From Serratia odorifera (lineage in GTDB: Bacteria > Pseudomonadota > Gammaproteobacteria > Enterobacterales > Enterobacteriaceae), in contig NZ_LR134117.1 of NCBI RefSeq assembly GCF_900635445.1, positions 1,178,001 through 1,242,000 on the forward strand: a stretch of 64,000 nucleotides of DNA, given 5' to 3'. Position numbers and translations under genes: made by a program. Below the pieces are notes generated by a model. It worked only from the letters and a program-made list of their open reading frames with translations. It was not told the origin of the DNA and made no database searches. This document shows, piece after piece, positions 55,938-64,000 of this stretch. Numbering within the stretch: the stretch's first letter is position 1; each line of letters opens with the position of its first letter.

Positions 55938-58256
55938 ATGATGAAAAAATTAACGATTGGCTTAATAGGTAATCCAAATTCGGGGAAAACCACCCTGTTC
56001 AATCAGCTCACCGGGGCACGTCAGCGCGTCGGCAACTGGGCAGGCGTCACGGTTGAGCGTAAAGAGGGGCATTTCACCACGCCGCAGGCGCAGGTCACGC
56101 TGGTGGACCTGCCCGGCACCTATTCCCTGACCACCATTTCAGAGCAAACCTCGCTAGACGAACAGATCGCCTGCCATTATATCCTCAGTGGCGATGCCGA
56201 CGTGTTGATCAACGTGATCGACGCCTCGAACCTTGAACGCAACCTCTACCTGACGCTGCAGCTACTCGAGCTCGGCATTCCGTGCATTGTCGCGCTGAAC
56301 ATGCTGGATATCGCCCACAGCCAGCATATCCAGATCGACGTTGCCACCCTGTCGGCACGCCTCGGCTGCCCGGTGGTGCCGATGGTGTCGACCAAGGCGG
56401 ACGGGATCGGCGTGCTCAAGCAGATGATTGATAATCATCAAACCAACCAATTGACCGCGCTGGTGGCCTACCCGCCTTTACTGCTCAAGGAAGTCGACAC
56501 GCTCAGCGCCGCAATGCCTGCCAGCCTGCCGTGCGAACAGCGCCGCTGGCTGGCGCTGCAAATGCTCGAGGGCGATATCTATAGCCACCAGTTGGCGGGC
56601 GACGCCCTCCCACTGTTGCCGGCGGCCAAAACGGCGCTGGAACAGCAGCAGCAGGAAGACCCGGCGCTGGTGATTGCCGATGCGCGCTATCGGTCAATTG
56701 CCACCATTTGTGCCGACGCCAGCAACGCACAGCAGGCACAGCCGAACCGGCTGACGGCGATCCTCGATAGCGTGATCCTCAACCGCTGGCTGGGGGTGCC
56801 GATCTTCCTGCTGGTGATGTATCTGATGTTCCTGCTGGCCATCAACATCGGCGGCGCGCTGCAACCGATTTTCGATCTCGGTTCCGCCGCGATTTTCATT
56901 CAAGGTATTCAGTGGCTCGGCTATACCCTGCACTTCCCGCAGTGGCTGACAATTTTCCTGGCACAGGGCGTCGGCGGCGGTATCAATACGGTACTGCCGC
57001 TGGTGCCGCAGATCGGCATGATGTACCTGTTCCTGTCGTTCCTGGAAGATTCCGGCTATATGGCACGGGCGGCGTTTGTGATGGATCGCCTGATGCAGGC
57101 GCTTGGCCTGCCTGGCAAATCCTTCGTCCCATTGATCGTCGGCTTTGGTTGCAACGTACCGTCTATCATGGGCGCGCGAACCCTGGACGCGCAGCGTGAA
57201 CGGCTGATCACCATCATGATGGCACCGTTTATGTCCTGTGGCGCACGGTTGGCGATCTTCGCCGTGTTCGCCGCTGCCTTCTTTGGTCAGGATGGCGCAA
57301 GCGTCGTGTTCTCGCTGTATATGCTCGGTATCGTGGTCGCCATTCTGACCGGGCTGGTGCTGAAGTACACCATCATGCGCGGCGAAGCCTCGCCGTTCGT
57401 GATGGAATTGCCGGTATACCATGTGCCGCACCTGAAAAGCCTGCTGCTACAAACCTGGCAGCGGCTGAAAGGCTTTGTGCTGCGCGCCGGCAAGGTGATC
57501 GTCATTGCCAGCATCTTTATTGGTGGGCTGAACAGTTTCTCCTTCAGCGGCAAACCGGTAGACAGCATCAACGACTCGGCGCTGGCCTCGGTCAGCAAGC
57601 TGCTGACACCGTTGCTACAACCGATGGGCGTCCACGCCGACAACTGGCAGGCGACCGTCGGCCTGGTCACCGGCGCGATGGCCAAAGAAGTGGTGGTCGG
57701 CACGCTCAATACCCTTTACACCGCCGAACAGATCGCCAATGCGCCTTTTGACGCCGCCGAATTCGACCTGCCGGCAGCGCTGGGCGACGCGCTACACGAG
57801 ACCTGGCAAGGTCTGAAAGACACTTTCAGCCTGAGCGTCCTGTCCAACCCGATAGAAGCCAGCAAGGGTGATGGCGAAATGAACGCCAGTTCGATGGGCA
57901 CCATGAGCAGCAAGTTCGGCACCTCGATTTCCGCCTACAGTTACCTGATCTTCGTGCTGCTGTATGTGCCGTGCGTATCGGTGATGGGGGCCATTGCCCG
58001 CGAATCCAGCCGTGGCTGGATGACATTTTCGATACTGTGGGGGCTGAACGTCGCCTACTCGCTGGCCACGCTGTTTTATCAGGCCGTCACCTTCCAGCAA
58101 CATCCGCAGTACAGCCTGATCTGCATACTGGTGGTACTGGTGTTTAACGCGCTGGTTCTGTTGGGGCTGCGCAAGGCGCGCAACCGTGTCACGGTGCGCC
58201 TGCATCGCGCTACGCCGACCGGCTGCTGCCAAAGCCCACAGGGAGAGTGTCACTGA
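55938..58256 (+). CDS. feoB: Ferrous iron transporter B
   Basis: Fe2+ permease with an N-terminal G-protein domain, 772 aa (773 in E. coli). G1 GNPNSGKTT (11-19), G3 DLPGTYSL, G4 NMLD, then two gate-containing membrane halves with LSFLEDSGYMARAAFVMDR, GCNVPSIMGARTL (Cys-containing gate), MAPFMSCGARL and VTGAMAKEVVVGTLNTLY. The C-terminal tail is Cys-containing (GCCQSPQGECH). TGATG overlap with feoC. Frame intact. Confidence 0.97.
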   Translation: MMKKLTIGLIGNPNSGKTTLFNQLTGARQRVGNWAGVTVERKEGHFTTPQAQVTLVDLPGTYSLTTISEQTSLDEQIACHYILSGDADVLINVIDASNLERNLYLTLQLLELGIPCIVALNMLDIAHSQHIQIDVATLSARLGCPVVPMVSTKADGIGVLKQMIDNHQTNQLTALVAYPPLLLKEVDTLSAAMPASLPCEQRRWLALQMLEGDIYSHQLAGDALPLLPAAKTALEQQQQEDPALVIADARYRSIATICADASNAQQAQPNRLTAILDSVILNRWLGVPIFLLVMYLMFLLAINIGGALQPIFDLGSAAIFIQGIQWLGYTLHFPQWLTIFLAQGVGGGINTVLPLVPQIGMMYLFLSFLEDSGYMARAAFVMDRLMQALGLPGKSFVPLIVGFGCNVPSIMGARTLDAQRERLITIMMAPFMSCGARLAIFAVFAAAFFGQDGASVVFSLYMLGIVVAILTGLVLKYTIMRGEASPFVMELPVYHVPHLKSLLLQTWQRLKGFVLRAGKVIVIASIFIGGLNSFSFSGKPVDSINDSALASVSKLLTPLLQPMGVHADNWQATVGLVTGAMAKEVVVGTLNTLYTAEQIANAPFDAAEFDLPAALGDALHETWQGLKDTFSLSVLSNPIEASKGDGEMNASSMGTMSSKFGTSISAYSYLIFVLLYVPCVSVMGAIARESSRGWMTFSILWGLNVAYSLATLFYQAVTFQQHPQYSLICILVVLVFNALVLLGLRKARNRVTVRLHRATPTGCCQSPQGECH

Positions 58257-58495
58257 TGGCCAGCCTGCTGCAGTTACGTGATGCGTTGGCGCTGAACGGC
58301 AGCCTGCAGGCGCAGCAGCTTAGCCGTCAGTTGGCGACGCCGTTGCCGCTGGTGCAGGCGATGCTGGAACGTTTGGCCGCGATGGGCAAAATAGAGTGCA
58401 TTGAACAGGACGACAGCGCCTGCCTGAGCGGCAGTTGCAAACATTGCCCGGAAAGCCGTAAGTGCAATACCGTACTTTATCGGCTGAAACAGTAA
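58256..58495 (+). CDS. feoC: FeoC, [Fe-S]-dependent regulator of FeoB
   Basis: 79-aa winged-helix protein (78 in E. coli) with the Cys cluster CLSGSCKHCPESRKC that can hold an Fe-S cluster; reported to protect FeoB from proteolysis. MASLLQLRDALALNGSLQAQQLSRQLATPLPLVQAMLERLAAMGKIE forms the winged helix. Start at 58256 in the feoB stop overlap. Confidence 0.93.
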   Translation: MASLLQLRDALALNGSLQAQQLSRQLATPLPLVQAMLERLAAMGKIECIEQDDSACLSGSCKHCPESRKCNTVLYRLKQ

Positions 58496-58548
58496 ATACG
58501 TGCCGGCCAGAAACCCACCGTGTGGCGTGTGGGCGGCCGCATAAAATC

Positions 58549-58573
58549 AGAGGCGCTGTTCAGCGCCTCTTTT
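58549..58573. terminator. Terminator between feoC and the DUF1471 gene
   Basis: AGAGGCGCT (58549-58557) and AGCGCCTCT (58562-58570) pair fully around GTTC, followed by a T-run; AAAA before the left arm lets it work for the convergent gene too. Confidence 0.9.
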
Positions 58574-58583
58574 ATCGACTTTA

Positions 58584-58865
58584 TTACTTGTCTTTATACA
58601 CTTCAGCAGTAGCGCTGAATTTGCCGTGCTCGCGCCCGGCGATAACTACGTAATACTGCCCGCCTTTTTCATCGGCCAGTTTGGACAGTTCCTGTTTGGC
58701 ATCCATCGGCGACGTGGTTTCTGCCGTGGTGCTCACCGTGCCGACTTTCTCGTATTTGCCCGGATCTTTTGCCAAATCTTCTTTGGTTAATTCCGTTGCC
58801 GCCATGGTGCCAAAAGAAACGGAACCGACAACTAACGCTGCAACGATCATCTTCAATGATTTCAT
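58584..58865 (-). CDS. DUF1471 (YhcN/BhsA-like) periplasmic protein
   Basis: 93-aa exported protein. Signal peptide MKSLKMIVAALVVGSVSFGTMA, then the DUF1471 fold: KVGTVSTTAETTSPMDAKQELSKLADEKGGQYYVVIAGREHGKFSATAEVYKDK. Family members respond to acid, peroxide or metal stress and affect biofilm formation, but I cannot assign a specific paralogue. Lies between feoC and bioH, where E. coli has a different gene (yhgA). Confidence 0.88.
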   Translation of the reverse strand: MKSLKMIVAALVVGSVSFGTMAATELTKEDLAKDPGKYEKVGTVSTTAETTSPMDAKQELSKLADEKGGQYYVVIAGREHGKFSATAEVYKDK

Positions 58866-59121
58866 GACTCAACCTCTCAATGGATAATTTATATGTTTTG
58901 AAAGCCGTCAAGATTAAATACGCGTAGTTTCAGGTTGCTGCGCTACCCATGAACCTCGTTGCTTTCCCTGACGAGGTTCATCCCAGAGACGGCACGCCAA
59001 AGTGAAAAGACCGGGATACGGTCTTTTCATTTTGCACCCCACGTATTTACTCATTAAGTATCGAACAGGTTTGGTTTTTATCCACTTATCGGCAATTTTT
59101 TTTACGCAGATTTGAGCTAGG

Positions 59122-59904
59122 TCAATGGGTTGAGTTATCGACAAACTGTTTGATGACATCGGCAAATTCATCAGGATGAGAAATAAACGGCGCATGGGCA
59201 GCCTTGTCGATAATCACCGACCTGCTGGCCGGCAGCAGGTCGTCCACCAACGCCGCCACCTTGCGCGGCACCAGGCCATCGAGATAGCCGTAAATACGCA
59301 GTAGCGGCAGCGCCGGTGACAGCGAGGTCATGGCACGGCGTAAATCGACCGTGCGCAGCATTTCCAGTCCGCCGTTGAGCACCTCAACGCTGGGTATCGG
59401 CTGATTGAGCACCACCCCCTTCAACGTTCTGGCGTCCTGCCGGGCGCTGGCGGTGCCTAGTGTCTGCAAGGTCAGAAAACGCTCCACCGTACGCTGAAAA
59501 TCTTGGCTCAGCTGCTGCTGGAAGCCACTCAATACGTTTGGGCGAATGCCAGGCCAATCTTCCTCGGCGTGGAAACAGGGAGACGAGGCGACGCTGATCA
59601 GACCGCAAGTCCGCTGCGGCTGCGTCAAGGCAATCTGGCTGGCCACCAGCCCGCCGAGTGACCAGCCCAGCCACCAGGCCTTGGCGGGAGCCTGTTCCAG
59701 GACGATCTCGGCCATCTGCTGCAGCGTCAGCGCAGCGTAACCCTGACTGCGGCCATACCCCGGCAAATCCAACAGGTGCAGGCGAAAATGCGGCGCCAAT
59801 CGCGCCAGCGTGCAACCCCAGACCTCGGCATTCAGCCCCCATCCGTGCAGCAGCACAAGATCGCGATCGCCTTCACCCATTGTTTTCCAGTACAGCGCAC
59901 TCAT
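59122..59904 (-). CDS. bioH: Pimeloyl-ACP methyl ester carboxylesterase
   Basis: Releases pimeloyl-ACP from its methyl ester to close the early biotin pathway. Alpha/beta-hydrolase of 260 aa (256 in E. coli). LLHGWGLNAEVW carries the oxyanion loop; Ser82 (GWSLGG), Asp209 (GYLDGLVP) and His237 (KAAHAPF) complete the triad. Divergent from gntX as in E. coli. Confidence 0.96.
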   Translation of the reverse strand: MSALYWKTMGEGDRDLVLLHGWGLNAEVWGCTLARLAPHFRLHLLDLPGYGRSQGYAALTLQQMAEIVLEQAPAKAWWLGWSLGGLVASQIALTQPQRTCGLISVASSPCFHAEEDWPGIRPNVLSGFQQQLSQDFQRTVERFLTLQTLGTASARQDARTLKGVVLNQPIPSVEVLNGGLEMLRTVDLRRAMTSLSPALPLLRIYGYLDGLVPRKVAALVDDLLPASRSVIIDKAAHAPFISHPDEFADVIKQFVDNSTH

Positions 59905-59942
59905 CAGTTATTGTCCTTGTTGACCCGTCATGGAGGATCACT

Positions 59943-60626
59943 ATGCTAGCAATCCACAGCCGTTGTTGGCTATGCCGACAACCCTTGCGTCTGGCGAAAC
60001 AGGGAATTTGCAGCTGTTGCCAGCGCCAGTTACCGCGCATTCCGCTCTGCTGCCCACGCTGCGGTTTGCCGTCCGGCGACGCCCAACTGCCCTGCGGCCG
60101 CTGTTTGCTAACGCCGCCGCCGTGGCACGCGTTGGTGTTCGCCGGTGATTATGTCAGCCCATACCGCCAGTTGATTGGGCGTTTCAAATTCCGCCGTGCG
60201 CCCGAACTGGCGCCGGTGCTGGCTCGGTTATTGTTGTTGCGCTGGCTGCAAGCGCATCGAGAGCAATATCTGAACAGACCGGAGGTGATTTTAGCGGTAC
60301 CCTTACACCATCAACGCTGCTGGCGTCGCGGGTATAATCAAGGCGATTTACTGGCTCGGCCGCTGGCACGCTGGCTAGGCTGCGAATACCGACCGGCAGC
60401 GCTGGATCGCGTGCGGGCCACCGCGCCACAGCGGCAGCTGAGCGCCCGCCGCCGCCGGCACAATCTGCGCGCCGCCTTTTGCTGCCACGAAGATCTGGCC
60501 GGCAGGCATGTCGCCTTGCTGGACGATGTGCTCACCACCGGCAGTACGGTGACGGCAATCGCTACGATGTTACAGGCGCAGGGCGTGGCGTCGTTGCAGA
60601 TATGGTGTATTTGCCGCACATTGTAG
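59943..60626 (+). CDS. gntX: GntX, ComF-family phosphoribosyltransferase-like protein
   Basis: ComF/GntX protein implicated in DNA uptake and utilisation. 227 aa as in E. coli. N-terminal zinc-ribbon-like Cys pairs (CWLCRQPLRLAKQGICSCCQRQLPRIPLCCPRCGLP...PCGRC), then a PRT-type domain with AVPLHHQRCWRRGYNQGDLLARPLARWLG and VALLDDVLTTGSTV. Start at ATG 59943 by homology. Functionally it pairs with the hof genes at 33-36 kb. Confidence 0.93.
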   Translation: MLAIHSRCWLCRQPLRLAKQGICSCCQRQLPRIPLCCPRCGLPSGDAQLPCGRCLLTPPPWHALVFAGDYVSPYRQLIGRFKFRRAPELAPVLARLLLLRWLQAHREQYLNRPEVILAVPLHHQRCWRRGYNQGDLLARPLARWLGCEYRPAALDRVRATAPQRQLSARRRRHNLRAAFCCHEDLAGRHVALLDDVLTTGSTVTAIATMLQAQGVASLQIWCICRTL

Positions 60627-60684
60627 TACCACGGCAATGGGCGTATTATAACCTACTATAGAAGTCAACTATTGAGCTAATGCT

Positions 60685-61260
60685 ATGATTCGTATAACAG
60701 ATACTGCACAGGAACACTTTGCCAAACTGCTGGCAAACCAAGAGGAAGGCACCCAAATCCGCGTATTCGTGATTAATCCGGGTACACCTACCGCCGAATG
60801 CGGTGTCTCTTATTGTCCGCCAGACGCCGTAGAAGCCACCGACACCGAACTGAAGTTCGACAAACTGTCGGCCTACGTTGACGAGCTGAGCGCACCGTAT
60901 CTGGAAGACGCCGAAATCGACTTCGTGACCGATCAATTGGGTTCCCAGCTAACGCTGAAGGCACCCAACGCCAAAATGCGTAAAGTAGACGAAAACGCCC
61001 CGTTGATGGAGCGCGTGGAATACGTACTACAATCGCAGATCAATCCACAGTTGGCTGGTCATGGCGGCCGCGTCACCCTGATGGAAATTACCGAAGACGG
61101 TCTGGCGATCCTGCAATTCGGCGGTGGCTGCAACGGTTGTTCGATGGTCGATGTGACCCTGAAGGAAGGGATCGAGAAAGAACTGCTGCAAAAATTCCCG
61201 GAACTGAAAGGGGTGCGCGATTTGACCGAGCACCAACGCGGCGAACATTCATATTACTGA
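60685..61260 (+). CDS. nfuA: Fe-S biogenesis protein NfuA
   Basis: Carrier for [4Fe-4S] clusters under stress. 191 aa as in E. coli. N-terminal degenerate A-type domain (MIRITDTAQEHFAKLLANQEEGTQIRVFVINPGTPTAECGVSYC) and a C-terminal Nfu domain with the CxxC ligand pair CNGCSM. Follows gntX by 58 nt. Confidence 0.98.
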   Translation: MIRITDTAQEHFAKLLANQEEGTQIRVFVINPGTPTAECGVSYCPPDAVEATDTELKFDKLSAYVDELSAPYLEDAEIDFVTDQLGSQLTLKAPNAKMRKVDENAPLMERVEYVLQSQINPQLAGHGGRVTLMEITEDGLAILQFGGGCNGCSMVDVTLKEGIEKELLQKFPELKGVRDLTEHQRGEHSYY

Positions 61261-61304
61261 TGCGCCAACCGGCTCCCCCTGCCCGCCAGAGGGAGCCGTA
61301 TCCG

Positions 61305-63392
61305 CTAGCCTACCGAGACTTTCCTGCGTCGCTTGTCCAAATCCTTTAACAGGCGATTCACCTGCCGATCGGCAAACATCTCCTCCAACGTATGGCTGAG
61401 CTTGCGCCGCCAGTTAGGGTATTGCGTACTGGTACCGGGGATATTCACCGGATCCGCCATGTCCAGCCAGTCTTCCGGTTGCAGACCCAACAACGCGCTG
61501 GCGCTGTCCGCCACGTAGCGCTGCAGGCCACGGTTTAACAACGGACTCATCTCCAGCAACGCCGCTTTCTTACCGACCTTCTGCGGCACGCAGCCGTAGT
61601 GATGCAACCCGTCCAGCAGACCCTGTTTGGCTCGTTCGCGATCGGCGTACAGTTCCGTCAGGATATCGGCGTCCGGATAAAGCCCCAGCGAAGCGCCCAA
61701 CCGTAAATCCCCGCTCTGCCAATAACCGCGCAGGGTCGGCAAATCGTGAGTGGTTATGGTGGCCATTGCCTGCATTGGATAAGTCTGCGGCGCACGGAAA
61801 CGGTTTTCGCCGTCGCGTTCGAAGTACAATACCTTGTAAGAATACACCCCGCTGTCGCGCAGTTTGCCAACGATTTCTACCGGCACGGTGCCTAAATCCT
61901 CGCCGATCACCATGCAGCGGTGGCGCTGACTTTCCAATGCCAGTACCGCCAACAGGTCGTCTACCGGGTATTGCACGTAGGCACCCCGATCGGCAGTTTC
62001 ACCATACGGTATCCACCATAAGCGTAACAACGCCATGACGTGATCGATGCGCAGCGCGCCACAGCTGGTCATGTTGGCGCGCAGTAGATCGATAAACGGC
62101 TGATAGCCTCGCGCCGCCATCACGTGCGGATCCATCGGCGGTAAGCCCCAGTTTTGCCCCAGCGGACCGAGAATGTCCGGTGGAGCGCCAACCGATACCT
62201 GCAGGCAATACAGTTCGCGTTCACACCAGGTTTCCGCTCCCCCTTCCGCCACGCCAACCGCCAAATCACGGTACAGGCCAATCGGCATCCGCTGCTGCCG
62301 GCTCTGTTCGAAACATTCGGCAAACTGACTGGCGGCAAGCCATTGCAGCCACAGGTAAAAACTCACCTCATCCTGGTGCTGCTGGCAGAACTGCGCCACG
62401 GCGTCGCCGTTGCCCTGCCGATAGCGTTCCGGCCAGGCGGGCCAGCCCCACAGACCGTTGTCCTGTTGGCAAAGATGGGCATGCAGCGCATCAAATGACG
62501 CCTGCTGGTACAGGCTGCTGCCTCCTTCGACAACAAAGCTTTCAAACGCCTGTTTCTGCAGGTCTGCGGCGTTACGCGCCTGGAACAGCGGGAAGGCCAG
62601 TTTCAACGCCGCCAATTTCAAACGGGTCACCGTAGCGTAATCGACCCAATCACTGGCACGCGCTGTCGCCAGCTGCTGCTGGGTAGACGCGCTCTGCCAC
62701 CATTGCTGTGCTGCGGCGCTGCGTTGGAAATCGTCTACCGCATTGACATCGATATACACCACATTCAGCCAGCGCCGCGATGACGGGCTGTACGGGCTGG
62801 CACTGTCCGGGCAGGCCGGATAAAGCGCATGAATCGGGTTCAAGCCGACAAACGCCCCGCCGCGTTCGCCTACTTCGGTCACCATGCGGCGCAAGTCGCC
62901 AAAATCGCCGATGCCCCAGTTACGATCGGAGCGCAGCGTGTAAAGCTGCACGCAAGCCCCCCACAGCTTCTTTCCTGTCAGCAGCGCATCAGGTTCGTAA
63001 CAGCGTTTGGGAGCGACAATCAGACGGCAGGGCCAAGCCTTGTCTCCCTGACGCAACGTCAGTTGGTGATAACCCGTTGGCAGTTCTCCCGCCGGCAACG
63101 TCAACGTCTTACGCGCGCTGGCGCGCCCCTGCAAACGGCTGCCGTCTTCGCGTATCAGCTCCCAGTGATATTCGCCGCTGCCGGCCAGCGGCAGTACGAT
63201 CGGACTGTCCTGATAAAACACTTTCACAACCGGCAGCGGCGCATCAGCCACCGGCACCACGGTACGGCTCATGGCATCCAGCAGTTTGCGCTTGGTTTCC
63301 TGCGCAATCGCCTGCCGCGTACCATGTGCATTGATGTAGTCGGCGGCGATGCCCGCCCGGGCCGCAGCCTGATCGATCCGTTTGCGCTCCAT
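61305..63392 (-). CDS. malQ: 4-alpha-glucanotransferase (amylomaltase)
   Basis: Transfers maltosyl/glucosyl units between maltodextrins; works with MalP. 695 aa (694 in E. coli), GH77. N-terminal domain MERKRIDQAAARAGIAADYINAHGTRQ; catalytic core with WGACVQLYTLRSDRNWGIGDFGDL, GLNPIHALYPACPDSASPYSPSSRRWLN, ALRIDHVMALLRLWWIPYG (nucleophile Asp) and CMVIGEDLGTVP (acid/base Glu). The E. coli gntT gene between nfuA and malQ is absent. Lies 9 nt after malP. Confidence 0.97.
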   Translation of the reverse strand: MERKRIDQAAARAGIAADYINAHGTRQAIAQETKRKLLDAMSRTVVPVADAPLPVVKVFYQDSPIVLPLAGSGEYHWELIREDGSRLQGRASARKTLTLPAGELPTGYHQLTLRQGDKAWPCRLIVAPKRCYEPDALLTGKKLWGACVQLYTLRSDRNWGIGDFGDLRRMVTEVGERGGAFVGLNPIHALYPACPDSASPYSPSSRRWLNVVYIDVNAVDDFQRSAAAQQWWQSASTQQQLATARASDWVDYATVTRLKLAALKLAFPLFQARNAADLQKQAFESFVVEGGSSLYQQASFDALHAHLCQQDNGLWGWPAWPERYRQGNGDAVAQFCQQHQDEVSFYLWLQWLAASQFAECFEQSRQQRMPIGLYRDLAVGVAEGGAETWCERELYCLQVSVGAPPDILGPLGQNWGLPPMDPHVMAARGYQPFIDLLRANMTSCGALRIDHVMALLRLWWIPYGETADRGAYVQYPVDDLLAVLALESQRHRCMVIGEDLGTVPVEIVGKLRDSGVYSYKVLYFERDGENRFRAPQTYPMQAMATITTHDLPTLRGYWQSGDLRLGASLGLYPDADILTELYADRERAKQGLLDGLHHYGCVPQKVGKKAALLEMSPLLNRGLQRYVADSASALLGLQPEDWLDMADPVNIPGTSTQYPNWRRKLSHTLEEMFADRQVNRLLKDLDKRRRKVSVG

Positions 63393-63401
63393 TCGCTCTC
63401 C

Positions 63402-64000
63402 TTAACGCTTGGCTTGCCAGATTCGCTGCTGATAATCGCGAATCGAACGATCCGAGCTGAACATTCCCACGCGCGCGGTATTCAGAATGGTGCGACGCGT
63501 CCATTCATCACTATCGCGGTAGAGTTCATCAACCCGCTGCTGCGCCTGGCAATACGAGGCGAAGTCCGCCAGCACCAGATACGGATCGCCGCCTTCCAGC
63601 AGACTGTGCAGCATCATGTCGAACGCCTTCTTGTCGCCATGGCTGAATGCGCCGCTGGCCAGTTCATCGAGTATCGCCTTCAGATGCTTGTCTTTTTTAC
63701 GGTAACTCAGTGGGTTATAGCCCTGCGCCAACAGCGCCTTCACCTGTTCGACCGTGTTGCCAAAGATGAAAATGTTGTCTTCGCCGACCTGCTCGGCTAT
63801 CTCCACGTTGGCACCGTCCAGCGTGCCGACCGTCAAGGCGCCGTTCAGCGCCAGTTTCATGTTGCCGGTACCGGAAGCCTCTTTGCCGGCGGTAGATATC
63901 TGCTCGGAGATATCGGCCGCCGGGATCATCAGTTCTGCCACCGAAACGCGATAATCAGGAATGAACGCCACCTTCAAACGATCCTTCACCAGCGGATCGT
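63402..64000 (-). CDS. malP: Maltodextrin phosphorylase, C-terminal part (cut by window edge)
   Basis: Glycogen/maltodextrin phosphorylase releasing glucose-1-phosphate. Only about the last 200 residues are in the window; the frame is open through 64000. Phosphorylase signatures include EQISTAGKEASGTGNMKLALNGALTVGTLDGANVEIAE (PLP-binding Lys in EASGTGNMK), and the end MFSSDRSIRDYQQRIWQAKR is typical of MalP. First gene of malPQ; a MalT-dependent promoter would be outside the window. Confidence 0.95.
   Translation of the reverse strand, partial: DPLVKDRLKVAFIPDYRVSVAELMIPAADISEQISTAGKEASGTGNMKLALNGALTVGTLDGANVEIAEQVGEDNIFIFGNTVEQVKALLAQGYNPLSYRKKDKHLKAILDELASGAFSHGDKKAFDMMLHSLLEGGDPYLVLADFASYCQAQQRVDELYRDSDEWTRRTILNTARVGMFSSDRSIRDYQQRIWQAKR

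Overview
The window is about 64 kb of high-GC enterobacterial chromosome, most likely from Serratia or a close relative. Most proteins match the lengths of their E. coli counterparts, and the E. coli yheT-to-malP gene order is recognisable throughout. Extra genes and a family of short dispersed intergenic repeats that I associate with Serratia-type genomes are set into it. I see no rRNA, tRNA, CRISPR array or prophage.

Layout: yheT-yheU-prkB, yhfA and crp (0.2-3.9 kb); argD-pabA (4.0-6.0 kb); an accessory block with a YjgR-like ATPase, the BtsR/BtsS two-component pair, ppiA and a cellobiose-type PTS operon celABCF with its LacI-family regulator (6.0-16.4 kb); tsgA, codBA, nirBDC-cysG (16.6-26.0 kb); the aroK-aroB-damX-dam-rpe-gph-trpS superoperon and hofMNOPQ on the minus strand (26.0-36.4 kb); mrcA, nudE, igaA, yrfG, hslR, hslO, pckA (36.5-46.2 kb); a FitAB-type toxin-antitoxin pair, ompR-envZ, cbpAM, greB, tex (46.3-53.9 kb); an IS630-type insertion sequence; feoABC, a DUF1471 gene, bioH, gntX, nfuA, malQ and the 3' part of malP (54.0-64.0 kb).

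The genes form recognisable functional units. Cellobiose-type sugars enter through CelABC and are cleaved by CelF; a perfect 20-bp palindrome before celA is a likely LacI-family operator. Nitrite is reduced by NirBD with siroheme from CysG, behind a perfect FNR box. Cytosine uptake and deamination (CodBA) lie behind a perfect PurR consensus site, argD behind a pair of ARG boxes spaced 3 bp, and feoABC behind a Fur-like box.

Two properties stand out. First, the whole celF-regulator interval is an array of eight 125-bp units that look like tandem copies of the dispersed repeat; the last copy ends at the base before the regulator's ATG. Second, about 50 single-base indels, nearly all extra bases in homopolymer runs, break 19 genes in patches (1.3-2.5, 7.8-10.7, 17.7-24.9, 34.6 and 36.8-44.7 kb), while the other stretches, including the last 19 kb, are clean. 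Removing the indels restores family-typical lengths, so I read them mainly as sequence errors. Affected genes are listed as CDS with spans covering the repaired frame.
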